64,000 nucleotides of DNA from RZYY01 sp036794825 (GCA_036794825.1 DAIRGA010000012.1:62001-126000); one strand, 5' to 3'. Shown: positions 27,002-37,382, counted from the first letter of the stretch. A program made the numbers and translations. The notes: generated from the sequence alone by a model not told the origin.

Positions 27002-27032
27002 CCGAACTAACATTTGCTCTAAAACACACAAG

Positions 27033-29966
27033 ATGAACCACTTGAAAAATTTTGCCTTCGTTGCTCTTGTTTTGCTGCTGAATCTGCAGATTACCACACT
27101 TTATGCCGCCTGGCTTAGTTTTGAACCCCAGACGATTACACAACCTGATGGAACTGTGATTGAATGCTTTGCAACCGGCGATGAGTTTTACAACTGGTTA
27201 CACGACGAAAAAGGTTTTACAATCATCAGGAATCATCAAACCGGTTGCTGGGAGTTCGCTGGTTTGTTCAACGAAAATTTAATTCTGACCGGTCTTATTG
27301 TTGGGAGGGATAATCCTGCAACTTATGGACTGGAACCGTGGATAAATATCCCTCCGGAAAAGATGCAGGAAATCAGGGCAGATTTTCTTGCCAACCAAAT
27401 GCCTGATCCTGAGCCGATCGCGGGTTTTGATAATCCACGGGGTGGCGGAAATGTCGGAACCTACAACAATCTGGTCTTTTATATCCGCTTCAGCGATCAA
27501 CAGGAGTTTACCAGCGACACCACCTATTATTTTAATCTGTTCAACAATACCAACCAGGGCTACAACTCGATGTACAATTACTTTAAGGAGGTGTCGTATG
27601 ATATGCTTTCCATGCCTTCACATTTTTTTCCAAGACCTCCGCAGAATACCGTTTTTTCTTACCAAGACATCTATCCGAGAGCCTATTTCATGCCTTACGA
27701 TCCTAATACCAATCCGCAGGGATACCAGGGCGATAATGACCGGAGAAGCAGGGAACACAAGTTGCTTAAACGTGCAGTTGAAGCTATTGCAGGTGAAGTG
27801 CCTGCAAACCTGAACATTGATTACAATAATGATGGTTATGTGGATAATGTAATCTTTGTAGTAAGAGGCGGAACCACTGCATGGGCGACGCTGCTTTGGC
27901 CTCACCGCTGGGTTTTGTACTCCGAGTTTGCCTATATCAATGGCAAAAGAGTGTACGATTACAACTTCAACCTCGAAACGAGCGTTCAAAACAGTGGAGT
28001 GGGAGTTTTGGCTCACGAGATGTTTCATTCGCTCGGCGGCCCCGATCTTTATCATTACACTTCTCAGCCGGTGACCCCGGTTGGTCCATGGGACTTGATG
28101 GCGCAAAACCTAAACCCGCCGCAATCCGTGGGCGCATACATGAAATTTCGTTATGGCAAATGGATTTCTACAATACCTGAAATAACCGAATGTGGCACAC
28201 ACACGCTGAATCCTATTACCTCCAGCCAGAACAACTGCTTCAAAATCGCATCGCCCAACTCTTCCAGCGATTTTTTTGTGCTGGAATACCGCCGCAAAAA
28301 AGGAACTTTTGAAGGTTCGGCTCCCTCTTCAGGTTTGCTGATTTATCGCGTCAATTCGGACATGGATGGCCAGGGCAACGCTCAGGGGCCACCCGACGAA
28401 TTGTATGTTTACCGTCCGGATGGCACCAATTACATCAATGGTACTATCCAGCAGGCAGCTTTTGCTCAGGATTTTGGTCGAACCGCTTTTAATGACAACA
28501 CCAACCCCTCATGCTTCCTTTCCAACGATATGCCCGGAGGTATTGACATCTCCAATGTTGGAACAATCGGCGAAACGATCTCTTTTGAGGTAAATTTCAA
28601 AAAGGCGCCGATTGCTGATTTTGCCGCTTCTGCAAATTTGGTTACGCCCAATTGCGGAGTTAATTTCTTCGACAACTCAGTTTGTTATGTGGATTCATGG
28701 GAATGGACTTTTGAGGGTGGTTCGCCTTCAACTTCCAACGAACAAAACCCGGTCGGTATCTATTACCAAAACCCCGGCTTGTACAGTGTGACACTGAAGG
28801 TAACCAATCAATGGGGTGAGAATATTAAAGTGCAGGAAAATTATATCGAAGTAAGCGCATCTCATTTACCCGAAGCCAACTTCACAGCAAATGACACTTT
28901 AATTTGTATCAATGAAGTTATTCAGTTTACCGACCTTTCCACTATGTGCCCTGTGGCCTGGCAATGGATTATTACCCCCGGCAGCCATCAATTTGTCAAC
29001 GGAACCGATGCCAACTCTCAAAACCCTGAGGTAATCTTCACGAGTTCAACAAATTACTCAATTAAACTTTTGGTAACAAATTCCAATGGAACTTCGGAAT
29101 TGATCAGATCAAATTTCATTAAAAGTGGTGGAATTCCTTTTTTAGATTTCCATGGATCATTTGAATATGACCTGCTTGCCCAAACAGGCTGGAAGGTTGA
29201 AAATCCCGATAACAGCATTACCTGGACTTTGTGGGATGTTGACGGAAGTGGAGACGGAACCAGGGCTGCCGGCATCAACTTTTACAATTATTACAGTTTC
29301 AATCAGCGCGACCGCCTGATTAGTCCGCCACTCCATACCGGGCCGGTGATTGATGCAAAACTGAAATTCAAACATGCCTATGCACGGATTAATCCTAACT
29401 TCACCGATTCGCTAATCGTAAAAATCTCGGACGATTGCGGCGAGACCTGGACACGATTGCTCACCCTGGCTGATAACGGGACAAGCAATTTTGTTACCCG
29501 GCCACCTGTTGGCGCCAATTTTGTTCCGTCAACGCCTGAAGACTGGTGCGGCACCGATAATGGAGCGGGCTGCTATGAAATAGATATAACGCAATGGGCT
29601 GGTTTGCAAAATGTTAAGATCATGTTTGAGTCGGTTTGCATTATTGGCAACAACCTCTTTATTGATGATGTCCATTTTGATATCATTACCGGTCTTGAAG
29701 ACCCAAATCCCAAATCAGGCAATGAAATTTTAAGCATTTATCCTAATCCTGCTTCAGAAGAAGTTATGATTTCGGTTAAAGGTTCGTTGACCAGAAACCT
29801 GCAATTATTTGATTCATTTGGGAGGCAGGTGATGTTCAGGAAAATCAGCTCAACATCTGACAATACCACAGTGACTTTGAGCCTGAAAGGGCTTACCAAA
29901 GGAGTTTATTTTCTCCGGATTCAAGGCGAAATGCTTAACTCAACCGAAAAACTAATTATCAAATAA
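27033..29966 (+). CDS. Secreted M6-like metalloprotease with PKD domains and T9SS sorting domain
   Basis: ATG 27033 gives a clear signal peptide (MNHLKNFAFVALVLLLNLQ); the longer frame from 26808 overlaps the GIY-YIG gene and is rejected. The product is 977 aa. After a propeptide, the catalytic domain has the zinc motif HEMFHSLGGPDL (His328, HExxHxxGxxD), as in M6/immune-inhibitor-A peptidases. Two PKD-like domains follow (~525-690), then a jelly-roll-like segment (~700-880, WTLWDVDGSGDGT) and a T9SS sorting domain (YPNPASEE, GVYFLRIQG, KLIIK). It is predicted to degrade extracellular protein from the cell surface. Confidence 0.9.
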   Translation: MNHLKNFAFVALVLLLNLQITTLYAAWLSFEPQTITQPDGTVIECFATGDEFYNWLHDEKGFTIIRNHQTGCWEFAGLFNENLILTGLIVGRDNPATYGLEPWINIPPEKMQEIRADFLANQMPDPEPIAGFDNPRGGGNVGTYNNLVFYIRFSDQQEFTSDTTYYFNLFNNTNQGYNSMYNYFKEVSYDMLSMPSHFFPRPPQNTVFSYQDIYPRAYFMPYDPNTNPQGYQGDNDRRSREHKLLKRAVEAIAGEVPANLNIDYNNDGYVDNVIFVVRGGTTAWATLLWPHRWVLYSEFAYINGKRVYDYNFNLETSVQNSGVGVLAHEMFHSLGGPDLYHYTSQPVTPVGPWDLMAQNLNPPQSVGAYMKFRYGKWISTIPEITECGTHTLNPITSSQNNCFKIASPNSSSDFFVLEYRRKKGTFEGSAPSSGLLIYRVNSDMDGQGNAQGPPDELYVYRPDGTNYINGTIQQAAFAQDFGRTAFNDNTNPSCFLSNDMPGGIDISNVGTIGETISFEVNFKKAPIADFAASANLVTPNCGVNFFDNSVCYVDSWEWTFEGGSPSTSNEQNPVGIYYQNPGLYSVTLKVTNQWGENIKVQENYIEVSASHLPEANFTANDTLICINEVIQFTDLSTMCPVAWQWIITPGSHQFVNGTDANSQNPEVIFTSSTNYSIKLLVTNSNGTSELIRSNFIKSGGIPFLDFHGSFEYDLLAQTGWKVENPDNSITWTLWDVDGSGDGTRAAGINFYNYYSFNQRDRLISPPLHTGPVIDAKLKFKHAYARINPNFTDSLIVKISDDCGETWTRLLTLADNGTSNFVTRPPVGANFVPSTPEDWCGTDNGAGCYEIDITQWAGLQNVKIMFESVCIIGNNLFIDDVHFDIITGLEDPNPKSGNEILSIYPNPASEEVMISVKGSLTRNLQLFDSFGRQVMFRKISSTSDNTTVTLSLKGLTKGVYFLRIQGEMLNSTEKLIIK

Positions 29967-30180
29967 GATACTCTCCATCAACCAGTTGCACCTGAGTTTG
30001 CACTCCAAGCCTGAAAGCGTCAGTCGATTCGAGATTATCAATCTGAATTCTCGTCGTCTTGGGATTGTCGGAACCTACCACTTTGTATTCCAACGAATTT
30101 TGCTGTAAATAGCCGACTACGAGATTTTCAAACCTCTTTTTGACCTCAATTACGGTTGATCTTTGATGATTTGCATCCAT
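29959..30180 (-). CDS. Small hypothetical protein
   Basis: This 73-aa charged, soluble protein has no recognised motif. It is accepted as probably real because it has an ATG start and protein-like composition (TRIQIDNLES, TQVQLVDGEYLI), and lies in a gap downstream of the deacylase gene on the same strand. Its 3' end overlaps the convergent protease gene by 8 nt. It might be a spurious frame. Confidence 0.5.
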   Translation of the reverse strand: MDANHQRSTVIEVKKRFENLVVGYLQQNSLEYKVVGSDNPKTTRIQIDNLESTDAFRLGVQTQVQLVDGEYLI

Positions 30181-30277
30181 TTTTTTAGGCAGAAACGATT
30201 GCTAAAATTACCCCAAACCAACTTTCTGAACCGGGGATATCGTATTAAGTTTTTGTTAATTTTTTCTCTTGATCCTG

Positions 30278-30775
30278 TTAATCATATAGTTGCAGAAATT
30301 CATAAGTATTTCCAGTCCATTGCAGGAAGCGTAAAAAGTCCTCAAATGAAACAACTATGGAAAAGGTGTTCAGATTTGGGTGGAAACTGATTTTTGAGGC
30401 TTTTTTGATGTTTTCGTCCAGAAAGAGATGCACCTGATGGTGCTCATCATTGATCAGCCCAAATGGGGAAACTGACCCCGGGGTTACTCCTAAATATTTT
30501 TCCATACGCTCAGCCGAAGCAAAAGAGAGTTTGCCCTGTTTAAGCCTTTTTTCAAGATCATGGATCGCCAGGTTTGCGGTATGCTCTATGATTACCAGGT
30601 AATGCCTGTTACCTTTATGATTTCGGAAAAAAATGTTCTTGCAATGTGTGGCTACGATATCTTTCCAGTATTTTTGAGCTTCTTCAATCGTTGGAGCCGG
30701 TGGGTGTTCGTAAATATCAAAGCTGATATTTAATTTGTTCAGGATGCTGATTACCTTGTCTTTCTTGTTTTCCAT
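30278..30775 (-). CDS. YbaK/ProX-type aminoacyl-tRNA deacylase
   Basis: ATG 30775 (MENKKDKVISILNKL) is preferred over the longer frame from 30856; the product is 165 aa. It has the family segments YEHPPAPTIEEA, CKNIFFRNHKGNRHYLVI and the substrate-pocket loop GSVSPFGLIND of ProXp-ala/PrdX-like proteins, which hydrolyse mischarged Ala-tRNA(Pro) or related species in trans. Specificity cannot be decided from sequence alone. Confidence 0.88.
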   Translation of the reverse strand: MENKKDKVISILNKLNISFDIYEHPPAPTIEEAQKYWKDIVATHCKNIFFRNHKGNRHYLVIIEHTANLAIHDLEKRLKQGKLSFASAERMEKYLGVTPGSVSPFGLINDEHHQVHLFLDENIKKASKISFHPNLNTFSIVVSFEDFLRFLQWTGNTYEFLQLYD

Positions 30776-30928
30776 AAAGTTTGAAATCGGTTTGTTCAAA
30801 GGAAGAACATTTTTTTGGGAATTATTAGGAAAATTAAAATTACTTTTACGCCTCAAAATTAAAATCTAAATTTTATCAAGCAAAAGTTCAAAGAAAAATC
30901 ACTATTTATTAATTAAATTTTTTACAAA

Positions 30929-33900
30929 ATGAATTTCTCTATCTACTTCGCAAAGCAAACCAGGCTTGCACTACTCGTTGCACTCGTTTGCGCTGTTACT
31001 GCCCTTTCTGCACAGGTTCAAACATATGAAGATTCCTGGGGAAAAACAGGAATTTCACTCAAAAGCGAATCCTCTGCAGGTGTTACTTTAAACTTTTCAA
31101 TTACTGAATTTCAGTTTGTTGATAATGAGATTGACGGTATTCCCATGCAGGATATCATCATGCCGCAGGTATTTTTACCCAACAACGAAGGCGCCCCTAA
31201 CCTTCCGGGATTAAGCCGCTACATCGCAATTCCACAGGGATCAAGGGCTGCCGTTAAAATCAAAAGCTATCGCACCGAAACACTGAGGGGTATTTCAATT
31301 GCTCCGGCGCCGGTCATCCCGCTGGATACAGAAGATGGTCCCTTACAGTACCGGAAAAATGAGAAGATTTATAGTGATAATGCCTACTATCCGTCTGAAC
31401 CATTTCTGCTCTCAGAATTCACTCAGCTCAGAGGCGTGGATGTGGTGATGTTTGGCATTACCCCTTTCCAGTACAACCCCGTTTCAAAAGAACTGGTAAT
31501 TTACCGCGATGTTGAACTTGAAATCGTTTTCGAAGGTGGTAGCGGACAGTTTGGTGAAGATCGCCTCAGAAGCCGCTGGTATGACCCGATTCTGGAAGAT
31601 GCTCTTTTAAACTACAACAGTCTTCCTGTTATTGATTATAATGCCCGCATTCAGCAAAACCAGAACACCGAAAACTCAGGATTTGAATACCTGATCGTAG
31701 TTCCCAACAACCCCGCATGGATGCCTTACGCCGAACAAATTAAAGCCTGGCGTACAAAACAGGGTATTCTTACAGGTATTAAGACTTTGAGCGAAATCGG
31801 AGGCAGCACGGTAGCCATCCTTGAAAGCTACTTCAACAATGCCTACAACAACTGGACTATTCCACCAGTTGCCGTCCTGCTGATGGCCGACTTTGGCACG
31901 GATGCCAATAACAGCATCATTTCACCGATTTACAACAGCTACTGTGCTTCCGATAACATTTTTGCTGATGTTACAGGCAACCACATGCCCGACATGATTT
32001 TTGCAAGGATGACAGCCCAGAACACTACTCATCTTCAGACGATGGTTTCGAAGATGCTGAATTACGAAGCAAACCCACCAACTGATCCAAACTTCTACAA
32101 GTATCCGATTACTGCACTTGGATGGCAGACAGAGCGCTGGTTCCAGATTTGCTCCGAAACCGTTGGCGGTTTCTGGAGACAGCAGGGTAAACTTCCGGTT
32201 CGTATCAATGCAATTTATTCCGGAACACCCGGCTCAGTATGGTCAACAGCTACCAATACAGCTCAGGTGGTCAGCTATTTTGGCCCAAGTGGTAGGAATT
32301 ATATTCCGGCTACACCAGCTGAATTAGGGGGATGGTCAGGTGGTACTGCACAAATGGTGGTTAATGCCATTAACGCAGGATCTTTTGCTTTGCAGCACCG
32401 CGATCACGGCTTTGAGGATGGTTGGGGAGAGCCTGCATTTACCAGCTCAAACATTCCCAGTTTAACCAACAATCAGGGCAATAAATTGGTTTATGTTTTC
32501 TCTATTAACTGCTTAACCGGAAAGTACAACCTTTCAGGAGAGTGTTTTACCGAGAAATTCCATCGTTACACTTACCAGGGACAGAATGCAGGTGCGTTGG
32601 GTCTCATAGCTGCGTCAGAAGTATCCTACTCATTTGTTAATGATGCCTTTGTATGGGGTATGATGGACAATATGTATCCGAACTTTATGCCTGATTATGG
32701 CAACAATGTTCCCATGAGAGGTTTCCTTCCTGCATTCGGCAATGCAGCGGGAAAGATTTTCCTTCAGCAATCGCAATGGCCTTATAATACCAACAACAAA
32801 GAGGTTACCTATCACCTCTTCCATCAACATGGCGGCGCTTTCATGCAGGTTTATACCGAAGTGCCTCAGAACATGGTAATTACACACAACCCAATTCTCT
32901 ACAGTGGTAATTCATCATTCTCAGTTGTTGCCCCCCAGGGAGCTTTTATTGCATTAACAGTTAATGGCGAAATTATCGGAACCGCCACAAGCAACGGAGG
33001 CGCTACCAACATCACTATTCAGCCCCAGTTACCACCAAACACAATGATAGTAACCGTGACCAAACAAGACTATTACCGTTATGAAGCAAATGTTGATATT
33101 ATTCCTCCAACCGGGCCCTATGTAGTTGGTGATTCCTACGTGATTAATGATGCAGCAGGTAATAACAATGGTTTAATGGATTATGGCGAAAGCATTTCGT
33201 TACACATGACAATGAAAAACGTTGGCGTGGCCCCAGCAAATAACGTCAATACCACAATGACCACCACCAGTCAGTATGTTACAATCACGGATGGTTATGC
33301 TTCATTTGGTAACATCGCTCCAAATGGAACTGCCACTCTAAACAATGCATTTGCACTTACAGTTTCGCCAAATATTCCCGATAATCATAGTGTGACTTTC
33401 ACTTTATCCTCCACTAACGGAACTGATACCTGGATCAGCTATATTTCAATTCCTGGCCACGCTCCTAACCTTAAATTCAAGGAGTATATTGTAAACGATG
33501 GTAGTGGCAACGGCAACGGGTTACTTGATCCGGGCGAAACAGCTCCTATGGTTATCACGGTCGAAAATCAGGGTTCTGCCGCCGCTTACAGCGTTGTTGG
33601 AACGCTTACCTCCACAGATCCTTATGTTTCTGTACTGACATCACAACCTCAGAATATGGGCAACGTTCCAGCAGGCGCCACAGCTAATTGCACATTCAAC
33701 GTATCAGCAAGTGCAAGCGTTCCGGCAGGCTACACAGCCAACCTTACGCTCAATCTTAATGCTAACCTCGGGGTGTCGCAGCAAACTACCATTCAGCTTC
33801 TTTTTCCGGATTACTGCTATCCGACGGCTAACTGTTCGTATGCTGACGGCTTTACCGGATTTGCCCTCGAACAAATCAATAATATGACAGGAAACGGTTG

Positions 33901-35044
33901 TAGCCCCAACGGTTATGGCAACTTTACCAACATGGTGGCCAATCTCCAGGGTGGTCAGACCTACTCTGTTCAGTGGAAAACCGGCTACAGCAACCAGCAG
34001 GCCTGCCTCTGGATTGACCTGAACGACAATAAAGAATTCGAAGCTTCTGAAAGGCTGATTACCAATTATGTGATGGCTCAGGCCAATGTGGTTTACACAA
34101 CTACATTTACGGTTCCAGCCGGCAATTACTCTGGTGATAAAAGAATCAGAATCCGAGCCAACTGGCAGAATTCCGCTTCTGACCCATGCGCTAATTTCAG
34201 CTATGGCGAAACCGAGGATTATACGGCAAACTTTGGAAATCCTGTTTTCCTGGAACCACCGCAAAATGTAGCTGCTACAGTTAACGGAAATAACGTAACC
34301 ATTACATGGCAAGCTCCGGCAAGTGTAAGTGATGCTTTATTAGGCTACAATGTTTATCGCGATGGTATTAAGATCGCCAACCTCGTAACCAATCTTACAT
34401 TCACTGATAATAATGTTCCGGTTGGAAGTCACTGGTATTCCGTGTGTGCCGTATATTCTGAAGGCGAATCCGGAATGGCTCAACCGGTACAGGTTAATGT
34501 TGGTTCGCTGCAAGGAAAACTCCAGGGATTCATCAGGAATGCCGTTACCAATGCTGTAATTCCAAATGCATGGGTGTCAGCGCTCAATGCAGACTTTGGA
34601 GCAGTTACCTACAACACCATATTTGGAAGTCATTACACCCTTTATCTGCCAGCTGGTAATTACACCGTGGTATGCAGCGCTCCGGGATTCCAGTCTATCA
34701 CAGTAAATAATGTTACCATCCAGGATGGACAGACAAGAGCGCTCAACTTCTATATGTACAGCGCTGCTGATGATGAAAATGGTGATGCATTAACAGGAAT
34801 TGGACAATATGTAATGGAAGATCTTTCCATCTATCCGAACCCTGCATCGGGTGAGGTAAATATTACTACCACGTCAGCGTTGAAACAGGTCAGAATCCTC
34901 AATAATATGGGGCAGGCTGTTTTTACAGGTGGCGGCAGCGACTTCTCATTGAAAGTGAATGCCTCAGGCTTCTCACGGGGTATCTATTTCATCGAGGTGG
35001 AAACTGAAAATCATAAATTTATCGAAAAGCTGGTCATCAACTAA
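30929..35044 (+). CDS. Gingipain-like C25 cysteine protease with T9SS sorting domain
   Basis: The 1371-aa protein has a signal peptide (~1-28), a gingipain-type propeptide (~30-235) and a C25 peptidase domain (~250-615) starting with EYLIVVPNNPAW. Catalytic candidates are His493 in HRDHGFEDGWG and Cys528 in FSINCLTGKYN. An Ig-like C25 tail and repeated Asp/Asn-rich domains follow (DGSGNGNGLLDPGE). Then come a GEVED domain (~961-1102, CLWIDLNDN and GETEDYTANF), a fibronectin type III domain, a carboxypeptidase-regulatory-like domain and a T9SS sorting domain (YPNPASGE, RGIYFIEV, KLVIN). It is predicted to be a surface protease. An intrinsic terminator follows. Confidence 0.92.
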   Translation: MNFSIYFAKQTRLALLVALVCAVTALSAQVQTYEDSWGKTGISLKSESSAGVTLNFSITEFQFVDNEIDGIPMQDIIMPQVFLPNNEGAPNLPGLSRYIAIPQGSRAAVKIKSYRTETLRGISIAPAPVIPLDTEDGPLQYRKNEKIYSDNAYYPSEPFLLSEFTQLRGVDVVMFGITPFQYNPVSKELVIYRDVELEIVFEGGSGQFGEDRLRSRWYDPILEDALLNYNSLPVIDYNARIQQNQNTENSGFEYLIVVPNNPAWMPYAEQIKAWRTKQGILTGIKTLSEIGGSTVAILESYFNNAYNNWTIPPVAVLLMADFGTDANNSIISPIYNSYCASDNIFADVTGNHMPDMIFARMTAQNTTHLQTMVSKMLNYEANPPTDPNFYKYPITALGWQTERWFQICSETVGGFWRQQGKLPVRINAIYSGTPGSVWSTATNTAQVVSYFGPSGRNYIPATPAELGGWSGGTAQMVVNAINAGSFALQHRDHGFEDGWGEPAFTSSNIPSLTNNQGNKLVYVFSINCLTGKYNLSGECFTEKFHRYTYQGQNAGALGLIAASEVSYSFVNDAFVWGMMDNMYPNFMPDYGNNVPMRGFLPAFGNAAGKIFLQQSQWPYNTNNKEVTYHLFHQHGGAFMQVYTEVPQNMVITHNPILYSGNSSFSVVAPQGAFIALTVNGEIIGTATSNGGATNITIQPQLPPNTMIVTVTKQDYYRYEANVDIIPPTGPYVVGDSYVINDAAGNNNGLMDYGESISLHMTMKNVGVAPANNVNTTMTTTSQYVTITDGYASFGNIAPNGTATLNNAFALTVSPNIPDNHSVTFTLSSTNGTDTWISYISIPGHAPNLKFKEYIVNDGSGNGNGLLDPGETAPMVITVENQGSAAAYSVVGTLTSTDPYVSVLTSQPQNMGNVPAGATANCTFNVSASASVPAGYTANLTLNLNANLGVSQQTTIQLLFPDYCYPTANCSYADGFTGFALEQINNMTGNGCSPNGYGNFTNMVANLQGGQTYSVQWKTGYSNQQACLWIDLNDNKEFEASERLITNYVMAQANVVYTTTFTVPAGNYSGDKRIRIRANWQNSASDPCANFSYGETEDYTANFGNPVFLEPPQNVAATVNGNNVTITWQAPASVSDALLGYNVYRDGIKIANLVTNLTFTDNNVPVGSHWYSVCAVYSEGESGMAQPVQVNVGSLQGKLQGFIRNAVTNAVIPNAWVSALNADFGAVTYNTIFGSHYTLYLPAGNYTVVCSAPGFQSITVNNVTIQDGQTRALNFYMYSAADDENGDALTGIGQYVMEDLSIYPNPASGEVNITTTSALKQVRILNNMGQAVFTGGGSDFSLKVNASGFSRGIYFIEVETENHKFIEKLVIN

Positions 35045-35062
35045 TTTTTGATAAAGCAAACT

Positions 35063-35097
35063 AAAAAGGGAGCTTCCGGTTGGGAGCTCCCTTTTTT
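35063..35097 (+). terminator. Intrinsic terminator after the C25 protease gene
   Basis: GGGAGCT (35068-35074) pairs with AGCTCCC (35085-35091) around a 10-nt loop, preceded by A residues and followed by six T residues. It could act in both directions, ending the convergent arginine decarboxylase gene too. Confidence 0.85.
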
Positions 35098-35120
35098 ATT
35101 ACCATCGAATTTATATCGTT

Positions 35121-36512
35121 CTAAAATCCCAGTGTTTTTAGCATTGATTTGTACGACTGCTCCTTGGCAAAAAGTTTAGGAAAATAATCACCATTTTCAT
35201 CAAGGTCAATGATGATATGCTTTGGCGCAGGGATCAGGCAGTGCTGGATGCCGCCATATCCACCGAGCGATTCCTGGTATGCCCCGGTGTGAAAGAATCC
35301 TATGTAGAGTGGATCGCTTTTGTCAAATTTCGGTAAAAAAACGGCATTGGTATGGGCTTCATCATTATAGTAATCCTGGCTGTCGCAAGTTAATCCGCCA
35401 AGGCAGACTCTCTGATACTCAACATCCCATTTGTTTATCGGGAGCAAAATGAATCGTTGATTAATCGCCCATGAATCCGGTAGCGTAGTCATAAATGAAC
35501 TGTCAATCATATTCCACAATTCGCGGTCGTTTTGTTGCTTTTGATCCAAAACCGAGTAAAGTACAGCGCCGCTTTCGCCCACGGTGAATGAGCCAAATTC
35601 GGTAAAAATATCCGGTTCGGGCACGCCGTGCTGGTCACAAACCGATTTGATCTGTGCCACAATCTCTTCGGCCATGTATTCATAGTCAAATTCGAATCCC
35701 AACGAACGTTTGATCGGGAAGCCTCCACCGATGTTGAAAGAGTCCAATTCAGGGCAAACCTTTTTCAATTCGCAATACACATTAAGACTCTTGTTCAGCT
35801 CGTTCCAGTAATAAGCAGTGTCTTTAATGCCTGTATTGATAAAGAAATGAAGCATCTTTAATCCGATTTTCGGATTGTTCTTGATCTTTTCATGATAGAA
35901 TGGAACGATGTCGTTGTAACGAATGCCAAGACGCGAGGTGTAAAAGTTGAACATCGGTTCTTCCTCAGATGCAATCCTTATCCCAACATTGAACTTGTTG
36001 TTCACATTATCAACATAATAATTCAGTTCGTCCATATTATCCAATATAGGAATCGTATTTTCAAAACCCTCATTGATCAGGCGAACAATATTTTCGAGAT
36101 AAAGCTGGCGTTTAAATCCGTTGGAGATGATAAAGATATCCTTGTTAATCAGCCCGGTATTGTATAATTCTTCGATAATATGGATGTCAAATGCCGATGA
36201 GGTTTCCAGATTTATTTTGTTCTTCAGGGCTTCCTCAAGTACAAAGGAGAAGTGGGAACTCTTTGTACAATAGCAATATTTGTAATCACCCTGATAATCT
36301 ACCTTGGCCATTGCCACATTAAAAAGTCTTCTTGCTTTTTGAATCTGGGCGCTGATTTTTGGTAAATATGTGAGTTTTACAGGAGTACCATATTGTTTTA
36401 TGATTTCCATCAACGGAATGTCATGGAAGTGCAACTCATTGTCAATCACGTTGAACTCTTCCTGCGGAAACTCAAAGGTTTGTTCAATCAGGTCAATGTA
36501 TTTGATTTTCAT
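35121..36512 (-). CDS. speA: Biosynthetic arginine decarboxylase (PLP, alanine racemase-fold type)
   Basis: The 463-aa protein resembles the short Bacteroidota arginine decarboxylase of the fold III PLP family. Lys84 in CYCTKSSHFSF is the likely PLP lysine, DSFNIGGGFPI is the glycine-rich phosphate-binding loop and GLTCDSQDYY the C-terminal catalytic Cys block. It would produce agmatine for polyamine synthesis. Related decarboxylases (diaminopimelate, carboxynorspermidine) share the fold; the overall pattern fits the arginine type best. It stands alone, convergent with the protease gene. Confidence 0.82.
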   Translation of the reverse strand: MKIKYIDLIEQTFEFPQEEFNVIDNELHFHDIPLMEIIKQYGTPVKLTYLPKISAQIQKARRLFNVAMAKVDYQGDYKYCYCTKSSHFSFVLEEALKNKINLETSSAFDIHIIEELYNTGLINKDIFIISNGFKRQLYLENIVRLINEGFENTIPILDNMDELNYYVDNVNNKFNVGIRIASEEEPMFNFYTSRLGIRYNDIVPFYHEKIKNNPKIGLKMLHFFINTGIKDTAYYWNELNKSLNVYCELKKVCPELDSFNIGGGFPIKRSLGFEFDYEYMAEEIVAQIKSVCDQHGVPEPDIFTEFGSFTVGESGAVLYSVLDQKQQNDRELWNMIDSSFMTTLPDSWAINQRFILLPINKWDVEYQRVCLGGLTCDSQDYYNDEAHTNAVFLPKFDKSDPLYIGFFHTGAYQESLGGYGGIQHCLIPAPKHIIIDLDENGDYFPKLFAKEQSYKSMLKTLGF

Positions 36513-36792
36513 TTCGATTAATATTTTTAATGAATGAATATAAAACCAATCAAACCAATAAACTTACTTTGTTTACTTTTGGCAAAAGTAAGTAATTCGG
36601 ATTATTCTGGTTTGGCGATTTGATATGTTTTTGTTGACTATTTTATCATCATTGCTCAGGTGCTTGCGCATGTTACCTCTGCTTATCCAATGTGCAATCA
36701 AGCTGAAATGCAAATTGAAATACGACCAAAAGTCCTCTTATTTAATAGCGTGGATAAAACAGGTTGGGTTAATGAGTAAGTTTGATCGGGCT
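36513..36792. other. Gene-free gap between speA and gldD
   Basis: This 280-base AT-rich gap holds the speA promoter candidate near 36583. A plus-strand 79-codon frame (36625-36864) runs into gldD on the other strand and has no protein-like features. No RNA gene was recognised. Confidence 0.5.
36574..36590 (-). promoter_or_regulatory. Palindromic -7 element upstream of speA
   Basis: The 17-base palindrome TACTTTTGGCAAAAGTA places a TACTTTTG -7 element on each strand, back to back. The minus-strand one (36583-36590) lies ~70 nt before the speA start. No clear -33 element was seen on either side. The symmetry could also be a repressor site. Confidence 0.4.
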
Positions 36793-37374
36793 TTATTTCC
36801 ACTCAATAGTTGCAAGCAGGTGATCAATATCACTGACAATGAAGTCAATAACAGGCTTCAGTGAATCATTGTTGGGACGGACTGAAAAGTAGAGCGCTCC
36901 CCTGAGATAATGTTCGGTGCTATCTGTTACCCAAAATTGAAAAGGCGAGGCAGCCTCCTTTCCTTCGATTCGCCATGCCATCCCAAACACTCTGTTTTCA
37001 GGATTTTCGACAATCAGTTCGCGGATTCCCTGTGCTTTGTCGGCATGGCGATAAACAAAATTACGGGCATCTTCCGATAAATTGTAAAGATCGTTTTCCA
37101 GAAGTGACTTATAGCTGACATGAATTTTCCCTTTGAATTCCGGATAAGTAATGTTCAGCCAGTAGAGACCGCTTTTGGTATAATCGTCAAACTCAATTTC
37201 GGCAGATGTCGAATATTCGAAATGATAAGGGAACGCAGAGTCAAAAACCTGATAGGAATGCTCCGGAAGATCAATCCTGAGGTATCCGGCGGGGCGGGGC
37301 AGGGAAGGCGGTGCGGAACAGGAGATCAGAACAAATGCTACTGCTGCAGTGAGCGCGAAAAGATGCTTTGGCAT
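36793..37374 (-). CDS. gldD: Gliding motility lipoprotein GldD
   Basis: The 193-aa protein has a lipoprotein signal peptide ending in the lipobox LISC. The following PRPAGYLRIDLPEHSYQVFDSAFPYHF is split across the characteristic GldD opening. It is linked to gldE, whose stop lies 8 nt before its start; this pair is conserved in gliding/T9SS-bearing Bacteroidota. GldD is required for gliding and T9SS function in Flavobacterium, although its exact role is unclear. Confidence 0.92.
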   Translation of the reverse strand: MPKHLFALTAAVAFVLISCSAPPSLPRPAGYLRIDLPEHSYQVFDSAFPYHFEYSTSAEIEFDDYTKSGLYWLNITYPEFKGKIHVSYKSLLENDLYNLSEDARNFVYRHADKAQGIRELIVENPENRVFGMAWRIEGKEAASPFQFWVTDSTEHYLRGALYFSVRPNNDSLKPVIDFIVSDIDHLLATIEWK

Positions 37375-37382
37375 GAGTTTAA

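Noticed and set aside
26808..27032. 75-codon N-terminal extension of the M6-like protease
   Set aside because: It overlaps the GIY-YIG gene and precedes both the promoter at 26994 and the signal peptide at 27033.
36625..36864. 79-codon plus-strand frame between speA and gldD
   Set aside because: It runs into gldD on the opposite strand and has no motif or promoter of its own.
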